50,556 nt of DNA from CAIXYX01 sp043806415 (GTDB lineage: Archaea > Micrarchaeota > Micrarchaeia > Anstonellales > Anstonellaceae). Below, one piece after another: positions 1 to 7,602 of this stretch (position 1 is the first letter of the stretch; every line of letters starts with the position of its first letter). The position numbers were made by a program, and so were the translations under genes. The stretch is taken from positions 1 through 50,556 of the forward strand of contig JAZDHB010000058.1 of the NCBI GenBank assembly GCA_043806415.1. The letters run 5' to 3'. The notes below the pieces were generated by a model that worked only from the letters and a program-made list of their open reading frames with translations, was not told the DNA's origin and searched no databases.

Positions 1-818
1 AGCTCCCCGAGCTTCCAGCCGAACCTCTTGCCGCAGGTGTCGCTCTCGCCGGGCGCGCACCAGCAGTCCCGGCCCCAATCACGGAACGATTCGGCCGCCT
101 TCGCGACGAGCGCGCCGGAGGTGAGCACGGCCCCGCCCTCGCCGGTGGTGATGTGGTGCGCCGGATAGAACGAGAGCGTGGCCGCGTCCCCGAAGGTGCC
201 GACCTTCTTCCCGTCCCACGTCGCGCCCAGCGCGTCGCAGCAGTCCTCCACCAAAAACAGCTCGTGCTCATGGCAGAACTTCACCACCGCGTCCAAATCG
301 AACGGGTTTCCCAGCGTGTGCGCCAGCATGAGCGCTTTCGTCTTGTCGGTGAGCGCCTCGTCCAGCCTGCTCACGTCCATGTTGTAGGTGCCCGGCTCGG
401 TGTCGAGGAATACGGGCACGAGCCCGTTCTGCACGATGGGATTGACCGTGGTGGGGAACGAGGCCGCGGTGGTGATCACCTCGTCTCCGGTCTTGAGCCT
501 CCGCTTGCCCATGAGCGGCGACGTGAGCGCCGAGAGGGCCACCAGGTTGGCGGACGAGCCGGAATTGACCATGAGCGCCTTCTTCACGCCTGTCCAGGCG
601 GCCAGTTCCTGTTCGAAGCGTGCGTGGTATCTCCCGGCCGTGAGCCAGAAATCAAGGGACGAGTCCACGAGCGCGCACACCTCCTTCTCGTCGAACACGC
701 GCCCGGCGTAGCGGATCGGGTCCCCTTTCTTGTACGGCGCCGGCTGGTGCGCCACGGCATAGAATTTCCGGGTAAGTTCGAGGATTTTCGCCCGCAGTTC
801 TTTGGCTTGTTCGCTCAT
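1..818 (-). CDS. rfbH: CDP-4-dehydro-6-deoxyglucose 3-dehydrase, E1 (RfbH/DdhC type), 3' part cut by window edge
   Basis: The minus strand is open from ATG at 818 to the window edge, giving about 272 residues of a DegT/DnrJ/EryC1/StrS-fold protein. Where ordinary sugar aminotransferases carry the PLP lysine, the loop reads FYPAHHITTGEGG with histidines near residues 221-222, the hallmark of the PMP-dependent C3 dehydrase E1. Cysteines at about 194, 252, 254 and 262 match the C-x57-C-x-C-x7-C spacing known for the [2Fe-2S] ligands of E1. It should remove the C3 hydroxyl of CDP-4-keto-6-deoxyglucose. The E3 reductase partner is not in the window. It neighbours rfbF and rfbG, which make its substrate. 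The C-terminus lies outside the window. Confidence 0.92.
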   Translation of the reverse strand, partial: MSEQAKELRAKILELTRKFYAVAHQPAPYKKGDPIRYAGRVFDEKEVCALVDSSLDFWLTAGRYHARFEQELAAWTGVKKALMVNSGSSANLVALSALTSPLMGKRRLKTGDEVITTAASFPTTVNPIVQNGLVPVFLDTEPGTYNMDVSRLDEALTDKTKALMLAHTLGNPFDLDAVVKFCHEHELFLVEDCCDALGATWDGKKVGTFGDAATLSFYPAHHITTGEGGAVLTSGALVAKAAESFRDWGRDCWCAPGESDTCGKRFGWKLGE

Positions 819-851
819 AATCATTACATCCGATGCTTATTCCGCATCTTC

Positions 852-1862
852 CTAGTATTTTCCCATCTTTCGCAGCAGCGGCAAGGCGATGCGTATCGCG
901 AGATTGGCGAAAGGCGCCAGGATGAAGGTGAAATACGACAGCACGTAGAGGACGAAGGCCATCAGGTGCTCCGGGAGGCCGCCCCAGACCGCGCCGGCCA
1001 GGCCGCACTGGCTGCGGCACAGCCCTCCCTTGCCCCTCGCGATGCTGCTGCTAGCCTGCCGCAAAAGGCTCAAGGCGGCGTTGCGCAGCATGGCCTTCTC
1101 CTGTTTCGCGCCCTCCTCCCCCTGCGGGATATAATTGCGGAAGAGCTTCTTGACCATGGAATACTGCTCCATGATGCTGATGTTGTTGTCGATGAGGTAG
1201 TTGGTGTCGTTGCTTCCATAGATTCGGTACGACGAGGTCGTATCCGCGTTGTAGATGCCGTCGAAGCGGTAGGCGATCTTGAGCCACATCATGTAATCGC
1301 TCGGGCCCGGGAACTGCGGGTCGTAATTCCCGCACTTCTCGTGCGCATCGCGGCGCACGAGCACGGTGCACACGGGCATGAAATCCCTCTCGATCAGAAG
1401 AGAGAACATTTCGCGCGAGGGCACGAGGCGGGACTCGCCAGCCAGCCTGTTCCTTGCCTCTATTTTGTGTTGTCCTCCTTTCTCGTCGATGTTTTTGTAT
1501 TTACAGAAGCACAGCCCCGCCGTCGGGTTCTTTCCGAGCAGCGCGATCGAGGAGGGGAGGAAATTCTTTTCCCACAAATCGTCCGAGTGCAGCACGGCGA
1601 CATACTCCCCCTTCGCCTCATCCAGCCCCCGGTTGAGGCTGCCCACGATGCCGATGTCCTCCTCGTTCTGGATGAAGCGGATGCGCTTGTCGGCGGTCGC
1701 GAGCTTTTTCACCACGTCCTGCGAGCCGTCCGATGAGCGGTTGTCGATGACGAGGGCCTCCCAATCCTGGAAATCCTGCGCACGCACGCTCGCGAGCGTG
1801 AGGCCCACGAAATCGGCCTTGTTGCGCGGGGGCACGATGATTGACACTTTCGGGATTGGCAT
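852..1862 (-). CDS. GT2 family glycosyltransferase
   Basis: An inverting GT-A fold glycosyltransferase of about 336 residues. The N-terminus PKVSIIVPPRNK, the VIDNRSSDGS segment and HSDDLWEKNFL (the DxD-like metal/nucleotide site) are typical of family GT2. The last about 60 residues contain a hydrophobic stretch (HLMAFVLYVLSYFTFILAPF) that should anchor it to the membrane. The reading frame is open to 1889, but a TATA-like sequence on the minus strand at 1889-1898 sits 27-36 bp upstream of ATG 1862, so 1862 is the likely start of a leaderless mRNA. The acceptor and sugar are unknown; the CDP-sugar genes around it suggest transfer of a deoxysugar onto a surface glycan (inference). Confidence 0.85.
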   Translation of the reverse strand: MPIPKVSIIVPPRNKADFVGLTLASVRAQDFQDWEALVIDNRSSDGSQDVVKKLATADKRIRFIQNEEDIGIVGSLNRGLDEAKGEYVAVLHSDDLWEKNFLPSSIALLGKNPTAGLCFCKYKNIDEKGGQHKIEARNRLAGESRLVPSREMFSLLIERDFMPVCTVLVRRDAHEKCGNYDPQFPGPSDYMMWLKIAYRFDGIYNADTTSSYRIYGSNDTNYLIDNNISIMEQYSMVKKLFRNYIPQGEEGAKQEKAMLRNAALSLLRQASSSIARGKGGLCRSQCGLAGAVWGGLPEHLMAFVLYVLSYFTFILAPFANLAIRIALPLLRKMGKY

Positions 1863-1888
1863 ACGACCACGACTGGCATACAGCCACA

Positions 1889-1898
1889 TTTATAAGCG
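1889..1898 (-). promoter_or_regulatory. TATA-box promoter of the GT2 gene
   Basis: The minus strand reads GCTTATAAATG here, a good archaeal TATA box 27-36 bp before ATG 1862. The spacing predicts transcription starting at or next to the start codon. Confidence 0.5.
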
Positions 1899-1918
1899 AT
1901 ATCCATTGTTCTCGAAGC

Positions 1919-1932
1919 CAAAATAAATAAAA
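1919..1932 (+). promoter_or_regulatory. TATA-like promoter of rfbF-rfbG
   Basis: An AAAATAAATAAAAG stretch lies about 24-37 bp upstream of ATG 1956, the distance expected for a leaderless archaeal transcript. It is divergent from the GT2 promoter. Confidence 0.4.
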
Positions 1933-1955
1933 GGTGCCTAAGCCCCATTCCATCC

Positions 1956-2741
1956 ATGCAAGACACCGAGAACTGGCCAGTGGTCATACTCTGCGGCGGG
2001 CAGGGCACGCGCATGCGCGAGGAGACCGAATTCAAGCCCAAGGCGATGGTCACCATCGGCGGGCAGCCGATCCTTGTGCACATCATGCGCACCTACGCCA
2101 AATTCGGATTCAAGCGCTTCATCCTCTGCCTGGGCTACAAGGGCGAGATGATCAAGGAGCATTTCCTCAAGGCGGAATTCAACGACAACGACTTCACCCT
2201 CCATCTCTCCGACCGCAAGATGGACGTCATCCACCGCTCGGCCAAGGGCGAGGACTGGGAGATCACCTTCGCTCAGACGGGCCTGAACGCCTCCACCGGC
2301 GCGCGCTTAAAGAAGATCGAGAAATACGTCGACACCCCTCATTTCCTGCTCACCTACGGAGACGGGGTGGCGGACATCGACCTCTCCCGGCTTGTGAAAT
2401 TGCACCTTCAGCAGAAGACCACGGCCACCCTCACGGGCGTCAAGCCGCCGGCCCGCTTCGGGCTCCTCGAGCTGGACGGGGACAAAGTGAAAAAATTCCG
2501 AGAGAAACCCATCATGAACGAATTTGTCAACGGCGGCTTCTACGCGTTCGACCGCAAGATATTCGGCCATCTCTCGTCCGACGACGCCTGCGTGCTGGAA
2601 TACGAGCTCTCCGAGCTGGCGGAGGAGGGGCAGCTCTCCATCTACCGGCACGAGGGCTTCTGGCACATGATGGACACCTACAAGGACTACCTGGACCTGA
2701 ACAAGGTGTGGGACGCGGGCAAAGCCAAATGGAAAGCGTGA
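1956..2741 (+). CDS. rfbF: Glucose-1-phosphate cytidylyltransferase
   Basis: A 261-residue nucleotidyltransferase that makes CDP-glucose from CTP and glucose-1-phosphate, the first step of CDP-deoxyhexose synthesis. The signature loop GGQGTRMREETEFKPKAM is near residue 15, followed by a metal-site aspartate in YGDGVAD (about 130) and the NGGFYAFDRKIF and GFWHMMDTYKD segments typical of RfbF. Length matches the family. The next gene, CDP-glucose 4,6-dehydratase, follows after 10 bp, so the two are cotranscribed. Confidence 0.94.
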   Translation: MQDTENWPVVILCGGQGTRMREETEFKPKAMVTIGGQPILVHIMRTYAKFGFKRFILCLGYKGEMIKEHFLKAEFNDNDFTLHLSDRKMDVIHRSAKGEDWEITFAQTGLNASTGARLKKIEKYVDTPHFLLTYGDGVADIDLSRLVKLHLQQKTTATLTGVKPPARFGLLELDGDKVKKFREKPIMNEFVNGGFYAFDRKIFGHLSSDDACVLEYELSELAEEGQLSIYRHEGFWHMMDTYKDYLDLNKVWDAGKAKWKA

Positions 2742-2751
2742 GGTCCTTTTT

Positions 2752-3933
2752 TTGCTCGCAAAATTCTTTTCCAAAAAGCGTGTCCTCATCACCGGCCACA
2801 CCGGCTTCAAGGGAAGCTGGCTGGCCCAGATGCTCGTTTCCATGGGCGCGGACGTCTCGGGCTTCGCGCTTGAGCCCAACACCGACCCCAACCTCTATTC
2901 CCTCCTCTCGCTGGATTCCCGCCTCTCCAGCCGCATCGCAGACATCCGCCACTACGGCGACGTGCTTTCGGTCATCGAGGAAGAGAAGCCCGAGATCGTC
3001 TTCCACCTGGCCGCCCAGCCGCTCGTGCGCGCCAGCTACGACGACCCGCGCTACACGTTCGAGACCAACGCGATGGGCACCGTGAACGTGCTCGAAGCCA
3101 TCCGCCGCACCTCGTGCGTGCGCAGCGCCGTCCTCATCACCACCGACAAGGTGTATGAGAACAAGGAGGACGGCAAGCCCTTCGCCGAGGGCGATGCGCT
3201 GGGCGGGCATGACCCGTACAGCGCCTCGAAGGCGGCAGGCGAGATCGCGATCAGCTCGTACATCCGCTCGTTCTTCAACCCTTCCCCCGGCGGGGAAAAG
3301 CCCTCCCGTCCCGGCGCAGGCGAAAAGCCCGTTGCTTCGGGTTCGGCTGCGAGGGCCGCCCGTCCGCTCGCCGCCAGTCCGGGCTTGGGCGGGAAGGGCG
3401 CCGCTTCGGGCGCCGTCCCCTCTCTTCCCCTCATCGCATCCGCGCGCGCCGGCAACGTCATCGGCGGCGGGGACTGGTCCGCCGACCGCCTCGTGCCGGA
3501 CATCATCCGCGCCAAGGCGTCCGGCCAGGCGCTCGTCCTGCGAAACCCCTCCTCCATCCGCCCCTGGCAGCACGTGCTCGACCCGCTCTACGGCTATCTC
3601 CTGCTCGCCAAGGGGCTTGGCGGAGGCGACCGTCCGCTTGTGGGCGCATACAATTTCGCCCCGGACGAATCCAAGCCCATCACGGTGGAACAGATTGCCA
3701 GAAAGGCCGGGGTGAAATACTCGGTGCAGCCAGATGGCAAGAAGCACGAGGCCGGCACGCTCATGCTCGACGCGGGCAAGGCCAGGAAAATGCTGGGCTG
3801 GAAGCCCCGGCTGGACCTGGACGAATCGCTCCAGCTCACGTTCGAGTGGTATTCTCGCCATGCGGCCGGCGAGGACATGCTCAAATTCACACAGAAACAA
3901 ATCGACGACTACCTCAGGAAGGCGGAAAAATAA
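2752..3933 (+). CDS. rfbG: CDP-glucose 4,6-dehydratase with an inserted low-complexity loop
   Basis: An extended short-chain dehydrogenase/reductase that converts CDP-glucose to CDP-4-keto-6-deoxyglucose. The NAD-binding motif GHTGFKGSW is near residue 14, the TTDK segment near 130 and the catalytic YSASK near 157-161. The only sensible start is TTG at 2752 (MLAKFFSKKRVLITG). Residues about 175-222 (bases about 3278-3420) are a Gly/Ala/Pro/Ser-rich stretch absent from ordinary RfbG; it falls between the active-site helix and the conserved ARAGNVIGGGDW motif. The family usually has about 355-360 residues; this has 393. The insert DNA contains its own perfect inverted repeats such as ggcgcc...ggcgcc. 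Confidence 0.92.
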   Translation: MLAKFFSKKRVLITGHTGFKGSWLAQMLVSMGADVSGFALEPNTDPNLYSLLSLDSRLSSRIADIRHYGDVLSVIEEEKPEIVFHLAAQPLVRASYDDPRYTFETNAMGTVNVLEAIRRTSCVRSAVLITTDKVYENKEDGKPFAEGDALGGHDPYSASKAAGEIAISSYIRSFFNPSPGGEKPSRPGAGEKPVASGSAARAARPLAASPGLGGKGAASGAVPSLPLIASARAGNVIGGGDWSADRLVPDIIRAKASGQALVLRNPSSIRPWQHVLDPLYGYLLLAKGLGGGDRPLVGAYNFAPDESKPITVEQIARKAGVKYSVQPDGKKHEAGTLMLDAGKARKMLGWKPRLDLDESLQLTFEWYSRHAAGEDMLKFTQKQIDDYLRKAEK

Positions 3934-3966
3934 GAAGCATCAGTCCGTCCGTTAAGCTCGATTTCA

Positions 3967-4284
3967 TCCGAACCGCGGAGGGACATGTGGCCTGATGGCC
4001 ACAATTCGACAACGGCTAAGCCGTTGTCGAGGGTCCGCCCCCCTCCCCAGTTTGAGGGCGAGCAGGCCTACGAAAGGCCTGCGCGCAAGCGTCGGCTTTG
4101 GCCGACGCTGCACCATCGGCCTACGGGCCGATGCTTGCGCAAGCCCCGCAGGGCTTGCTCGCCCGAGAGGCTCGACGCTTCGAGCCTCTGGGCACAGCCG
4201 GCAGCGGCCGGCTTATCGGCAAGTCTGTTGCCGACACAGTCGGCTCTCCAGAGCCGACTCGTGTCCTCCTGACCCTCCCCCCGA
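3967..4284 (+). repeat. Hairpin-array repeat, copy A (fills the 3934-4293 gap)
   Basis: This gene-free stretch is almost wholly palindromic. It opens with tccgaaccgcgg and contains ccccctccccagttt (about 4040-4053), and it closes with tcctgaccctcccc. Between these ends are ten clean hairpins: 3987-4002, 4007-4029 (9-bp stem), 4062-4082, 4089-4108, 4114-4133, 4139-4158, 4167-4188, 4197-4212, 4216-4234 and 4238-4259. A 9-bp outer stem pairs 4056-4064 with 4156-4164, giving a cloverleaf-like fold. Copies with the same ends lie at 8046-8109 (inverted, minimal) and 25060-25180. No protein is predicted here. Confidence 0.85.
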
Positions 4285-4293
4285 GGTTAGCTT

Positions 4294-5409
4294 ATGTCGT
4301 CTGTCCACGTAGTCGGCGCGGGTCCCGCGGGCTCTTTTGCGGCATTGAGCGCCCTAAAAGCCGGCCATGACGTCTATCTGTCCGAGGAGCACGAGCGCAT
4401 CGGCCAGCCCGTGCACTGCTCCGGGCTCGTCTCCGCCTCGGGCCTCAAGCAGATGGACGACGTCGTGCCCTGCAAGAAGGTCATCCGCAACCCCATCTAC
4501 CGGGCCAATTTGCACGGCGCGAATTCGTGTTTCTCGCTCTCCTACGCGCAGCCCAAGGCTTACGTCATCGAGCGCGGCAAATTCGACTTTCTCGCCGCCC
4601 GCAAATTCATCGACGCGGGCGGCAAGGTCCTCTCCGGGCACGGCGTGCGCCGCCTCGAGGACCTCAAGTCAAGGAATGTCATCGGCGCGGACGGTCCCAT
4701 CTCCACCATCTCGCGCCTCTTCGATTTCCCCCGCATCCGCGCCTACACCTCCTGCTGGCAGGGAGATTTCTCCTACCGGTGCATAGACACGGGGGCGGTG
4801 GAGGTCTTCTTCGACCCCCGCCTCTGCCCCGGATTCATTGGCTGGATAATTCCCACGAGCGAAGAGACGGCCGAAATCGGCCTGGGCGTGGCCAGCGCGA
4901 AAGGGCTCCATGCCGCGCGCAACCAATTCCTCTCAAAAATCGGCCTTAAAGACAAGAAGCCTGAATCCGAATTCTCGGCCCTCATCCCTCTTACCGTGCG
5001 CCAGAAAACAGGGAAAATCACAAATGGATACAACGTGGTGCTGGCGGGCGACGCCGCCGGACAGGTGAAGGCCTCTTCCGGGGGCGGCATCTTCTTCGGC
5101 TCCTCGTGCGGGCGCCTGGCCGGACAGTTGTTCGAGCATCCGGACGAATACGAGAAAGCCTGGCGCCAAAAATACGGCCTCGACCTCGCGCTCCACGGCC
5201 TTTTGCGCCGCGGCATCAATTCCCTCCCCTCTTTTGGCGTGGACTTGTGGCTGGCGAGCATGAAGGCCCTGCGCTTCGAGCGGCTGCTCGCCGAATCCGG
5301 CGAGATGGACGAATATTCCAAGATGCTCTCGCTGCGCAGCCTGGGAGCATGGGCGGGGGCATGGGCCGGGAATCCAAGGAAAAAGAGCGAATCAAGGAAA
5401 AAAGATTGA
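4294..5409 (+). CDS. Geranylgeranyl reductase family flavoprotein
   Basis: A 371-residue FAD-dependent oxidoreductase. The N-terminal Rossmann motif VVGAGPAGSFAALSALKAG is followed by CSGLVS (about 47), a PxxYVIERGKFD segment and the second FAD motif NVVLAGDAAGQVKASSGGG (about 250). These are features of the GGR family, which in archaea saturates the isoprenoid chains of membrane lipids. Members also act on other polyprenyl substrates, so the exact substrate is unproven. The end is lysine-rich and runs into a purine tract. The gene begins only 10 bp after hairpin-array copy A, so its leader or promoter overlaps that repeat. Confidence 0.85.
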   Translation: MSSVHVVGAGPAGSFAALSALKAGHDVYLSEEHERIGQPVHCSGLVSASGLKQMDDVVPCKKVIRNPIYRANLHGANSCFSLSYAQPKAYVIERGKFDFLAARKFIDAGGKVLSGHGVRRLEDLKSRNVIGADGPISTISRLFDFPRIRAYTSCWQGDFSYRCIDTGAVEVFFDPRLCPGFIGWIIPTSEETAEIGLGVASAKGLHAARNQFLSKIGLKDKKPESEFSALIPLTVRQKTGKITNGYNVVLAGDAAGQVKASSGGGIFFGSSCGRLAGQLFEHPDEYEKAWRQKYGLDLALHGLLRRGINSLPSFGVDLWLASMKALRFERLLAESGEMDEYSKMLSLRSLGAWAGAWAGNPRKKSESRKKD

Positions 5410-5476
5410 AAAATAAAAAGGAATCAAAAAAGATGGAGAAAAGAAAAAAGAATCAAAAAGAAAAAGAAATTCCGTC
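5410..5476 (-). terminator. Pyrimidine-rich terminator of the 5477-5971 gene
   Basis: Read on the minus strand the gap is a run of T-rich blocks, the usual archaeal intrinsic termination signal, directly after the stop of the minus-strand gene. On the plus strand it is the A-rich 3' flank of the reductase gene. Confidence 0.45.
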
Positions 5477-5971
5477 CTACTGCAAATTCTTGAGAATCGC
5501 TTGCTCGATTTCGTACGCGAGCTTGTCCAGCGAATTGCGCGTTTCGTTCTTCCAGCTCGTGATGAGGTGACTGGCGGCCTTGTAGACGCCGTATGCCGCC
5601 GCGAGGACGGTCACTCCAATGCCTGCGCCATACGGGAAAATAGGGACGTAATAGCTAGCGTAATCGACCGCCCGCACCATGACCGGAGCCGCAATCGCCG
5701 CCGTGGCCACGAGGCCGGCCACGTACGCGGTCTTCTTTGCGCTCGTGGGCTTGAGCGTACCGTAGATTTGGACGTTTTGTTCTACCTGCTGGGTCTTTTG
5801 CGAAATCTCGTTAATCGGAAGATTGCCTTTACCGGTTTTCTGTGCCACCTTCATCGTGAGCCCCATGAGCGCATCCGGACCATTCCCGGTCTTGCAAGCC
5901 GAGAACACTTTTTTGGCGTCCGCTCTTGAAACATACTGCGCTTTAGGATATACTTGAGCCTGAACCATCAT
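5477..5971 (-). CDS. Small membrane protein of unknown function
   Basis: A 164-residue protein that I do not recognise. Residues about 1-75 are hydrophilic; two hydrophobic segments follow (AYVAGLVATAAIAAPVMV about 82-100 and FPYGAGIGVTVLAAAYGVY about 112-130), and the C-terminus is an amphipathic charged helix (NETRNSLDKLAYEIEQAILKNLQ). It should sit in the membrane with both ends on the same side. Two consecutive ATGs (5971, 5968) are possible starts. A TATA-like tatatacatatat run at about 5999-6012 on the minus strand is suitably placed. Its neighbours give no functional clue. Confidence 0.65.
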   Translation of the reverse strand: MMVQAQVYPKAQYVSRADAKKVFSACKTGNGPDALMGLTMKVAQKTGKGNLPINEISQKTQQVEQNVQIYGTLKPTSAKKTAYVAGLVATAAIAAPVMVRAVDYASYYVPIFPYGAGIGVTVLAAAYGVYKAASHLITSWKNETRNSLDKLAYEIEQAILKNLQ

Positions 5972-6035
5972 ACCACCAAGTGCTAATGTGGTAACAGAAG
6001 TATATACATATATCTAGAACTCCGCTCCGACTGCG

Positions 6036-6046
6036 CCTTTTAAATG
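6036..6046 (+). promoter_or_regulatory. TATA-box of the PHP gene
   Basis: CTTTTAAATGC lies about 47-57 bp before ATG 6093 and is preceded by a purine-containing BRE-like base run, so a short leader of about 20-25 nt is expected. Confidence 0.4.
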
Positions 6047-6092
6047 CCTGTCCGCCGTAATTCCATCATCCTTCTCTTGAAAGGCCTTTTCC

Positions 6093-6776
6093 ATGAAGTT
6101 CGACCTCCACGTCCATTCGGCTTATTCGCCCGACTGCGCCACGCCGCTAAAGAAGCTGGCCGAGCGATACGCTTCCCTGGGTTTTTCCGGCTTCGCGCTC
6201 AGTGACCACGGTTCCATGGACGGCCTCTCTCCCCTGCGCGCCCATGTGAAGGAAAAGAAGCTTCCGCTCGAAATCATCGGCGCCTGCGAATTCCTGTCCG
6301 ACCGGGGAGAGGTCATCGGCCTTTTCATCGAGGAGTTCATCCCCAAGCGCGATTTCGGAGAATTATGCGACGGCATCCACGATCAGGGCGGATTCGTCAT
6401 CCTGCCCCACCCCTTCGATTCGGTGCGCAAGAAAATCTGCCGCCCCGACCTTCTTCCCCCCGACCTGCTCCGCCACGTGGATGGACTGGAGGTGTTCAAC
6501 GCCCGCAGCGTATTTCCTGCCGACAACGCCAAATCCGCGGCTTTCGCAGCAGAGCACAAGCTCATGCGCACGGCCGGCTCGGACGCGCATTTCCTCTTCG
6601 AGGCCGGCAACGGCTTCGTCGACGTGCCGGATCCGGAAACCTTGGCCATCGCGCTCAAGAAGGGCCGCGCGACGATTGGCGGCTCGAGCGCGCCCTTCTT
6701 CGTGCACGGCCCGACCACGCTGGTCAAATGGGCGAAGAAATTCGGCATCATCAAAAAGCCGGCCAAATTCGCATAA
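6093..6776 (+). CDS. PHP-domain metal-dependent phosphoesterase
   Basis: A 227-residue protein made of one PHP domain. The metal ligands are clear: DLHVHSAYSPD at residues 4-14, ALSDHG near 37, an ACEF glutamate near 67, LPHPFD near 109 and the C-terminal GSDAHF near 171. PHP proteins of this size hydrolyse phosphoesters such as histidinol phosphate, nucleotide or 3'-5' oligonucleotide substrates; the substrate here cannot be told. It is followed by the uppS-DUF192 operon, which has its own TATA box, so it is probably transcribed separately. Confidence 0.85.
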   Translation: MKFDLHVHSAYSPDCATPLKKLAERYASLGFSGFALSDHGSMDGLSPLRAHVKEKKLPLEIIGACEFLSDRGEVIGLFIEEFIPKRDFGELCDGIHDQGGFVILPHPFDSVRKKICRPDLLPPDLLRHVDGLEVFNARSVFPADNAKSAAFAAEHKLMRTAGSDAHFLFEAGNGFVDVPDPETLAIALKKGRATIGGSSAPFFVHGPTTLVKWAKKFGIIKKPAKFA

Positions 6777-6870
6777 GCCCGTTTTCTCGCGCGCGATGCC
6801 GGACCCCTGTTTTTCCGGTCCAATACCCTAACTGCGTGTGCCTTGTTTTCTGGCGCTCCAAAGGCGAATC

Positions 6871-6880
6871 CTATATAAAC
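6871..6880 (+). promoter_or_regulatory. TATA-box of uppS
   Basis: CTATATAAAC lies 21-30 bp upstream of ATG 6901, predicting a leaderless or nearly leaderless uppS mRNA and deciding the start at 6901 over the in-frame codon at 6838. Confidence 0.6.
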
Positions 6881-6900
6881 CACGTCGTCTTTCTCCTATC

Positions 6901-7602
6901 ATGCCTTCCAAGCATACGGTCCGCCACGTCGCCATCATTCCCGACGGCAACCGGCGCTGGGCCAAGAAGCGCGGCCTTGACCCCCTCGAGGGCCACCGGC
7001 GCGGCATCGACCTCATGGGCGAGGTGCTCAAATGGGCGCGCGCCCACCAGGTGCGCACGGTGTCGTTCTGGGCGTTCTCCAGCGAGAATTTCAACCGCGA
7101 CAAGGAGGAGGTGGAAGGCCTTTTCAAGGCCTTCGAGACCAACCTCCAGAAAGTCCTCCAAGAAGGCGACTTTGACAAATACGGGGTGCGGGTGCGTTTC
7201 ATCGGCGACATCGAGCGCTTCCCCCCGCGCATCCGGCAGGGCGTGAGGGAGGTGGAGCGCAAGACCGCCAAGCACGATAAGTATTTCGTCAACCTCTTCA
7301 TCGGCTACGGCGGGCGGCCGGAGCTGGTGCACATGGCCCGGCGCGTCGCCAAGGATTTCGCCTTCCATCCCGACAAGATCGATGAGCAAGCCGTCGCCGA
7401 GCGGCTTTGGACCTCCGGCGTGCCAGACCCCGACCTCATCATCCGCACCTCCGGCGAGCAGCGCATCTCGGGCTTCATGCCATTCCAGTCCGCCTATTCC
7501 GAGCTCTATTTCTGCCAAAAGCTCTGGCCCGATTTTCGCAAGTCCGACTTTTCAGCGGCGCTCGCCGAATTCCGGCGAAGGAAAAGGCGTTGGGGGAAAT
7601 GA
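6901..7602 (+). CDS. uppS: cis-Prenyltransferase (polyprenyl diphosphate synthase)
   Basis: A 233-residue member of the Z-isoprenyl diphosphate synthase family. The phosphate-binding motif HVAIIPDGNRRWAKK is at residues about 8-22, then FWAFSSENFNRDKEEVEGLF, and near the end DPDLIIRTSGEQRISGFMPFQSAYSELYF. It elongates isopentenyl diphosphate into a long-chain polyprenyl diphosphate, the precursor of the dolichol-like carrier for glycan assembly, which fits the sugar genes upstream. The stop codon overlaps the next start as ATGA (7599-7602), so it is translationally coupled to the DUF192 gene. Confidence 0.93.
   Translation: MPSKHTVRHVAIIPDGNRRWAKKRGLDPLEGHRRGIDLMGEVLKWARAHQVRTVSFWAFSSENFNRDKEEVEGLFKAFETNLQKVLQEGDFDKYGVRVRFIGDIERFPPRIRQGVREVERKTAKHDKYFVNLFIGYGGRPELVHMARRVAKDFAFHPDKIDEQAVAERLWTSGVPDPDLIIRTSGEQRISGFMPFQSAYSELYFCQKLWPDFRKSDFSAALAEFRRRKRRWGK

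Noticed and set aside
153..1736. Plus-strand frame over the dehydrase and glycosyltransferase genes
   Set aside because: Arg/Glu/His-rich shadow of two well-supported minus-strand genes.
2527..3900. Minus-strand frame opposite rfbG
   Set aside because: Shadow of a GC-rich gene; no recognisable domain and rfbG is secure.
3967..4284. CRISPR array
   Set aside because: The hairpins differ from each other and are not separated by regular spacers.
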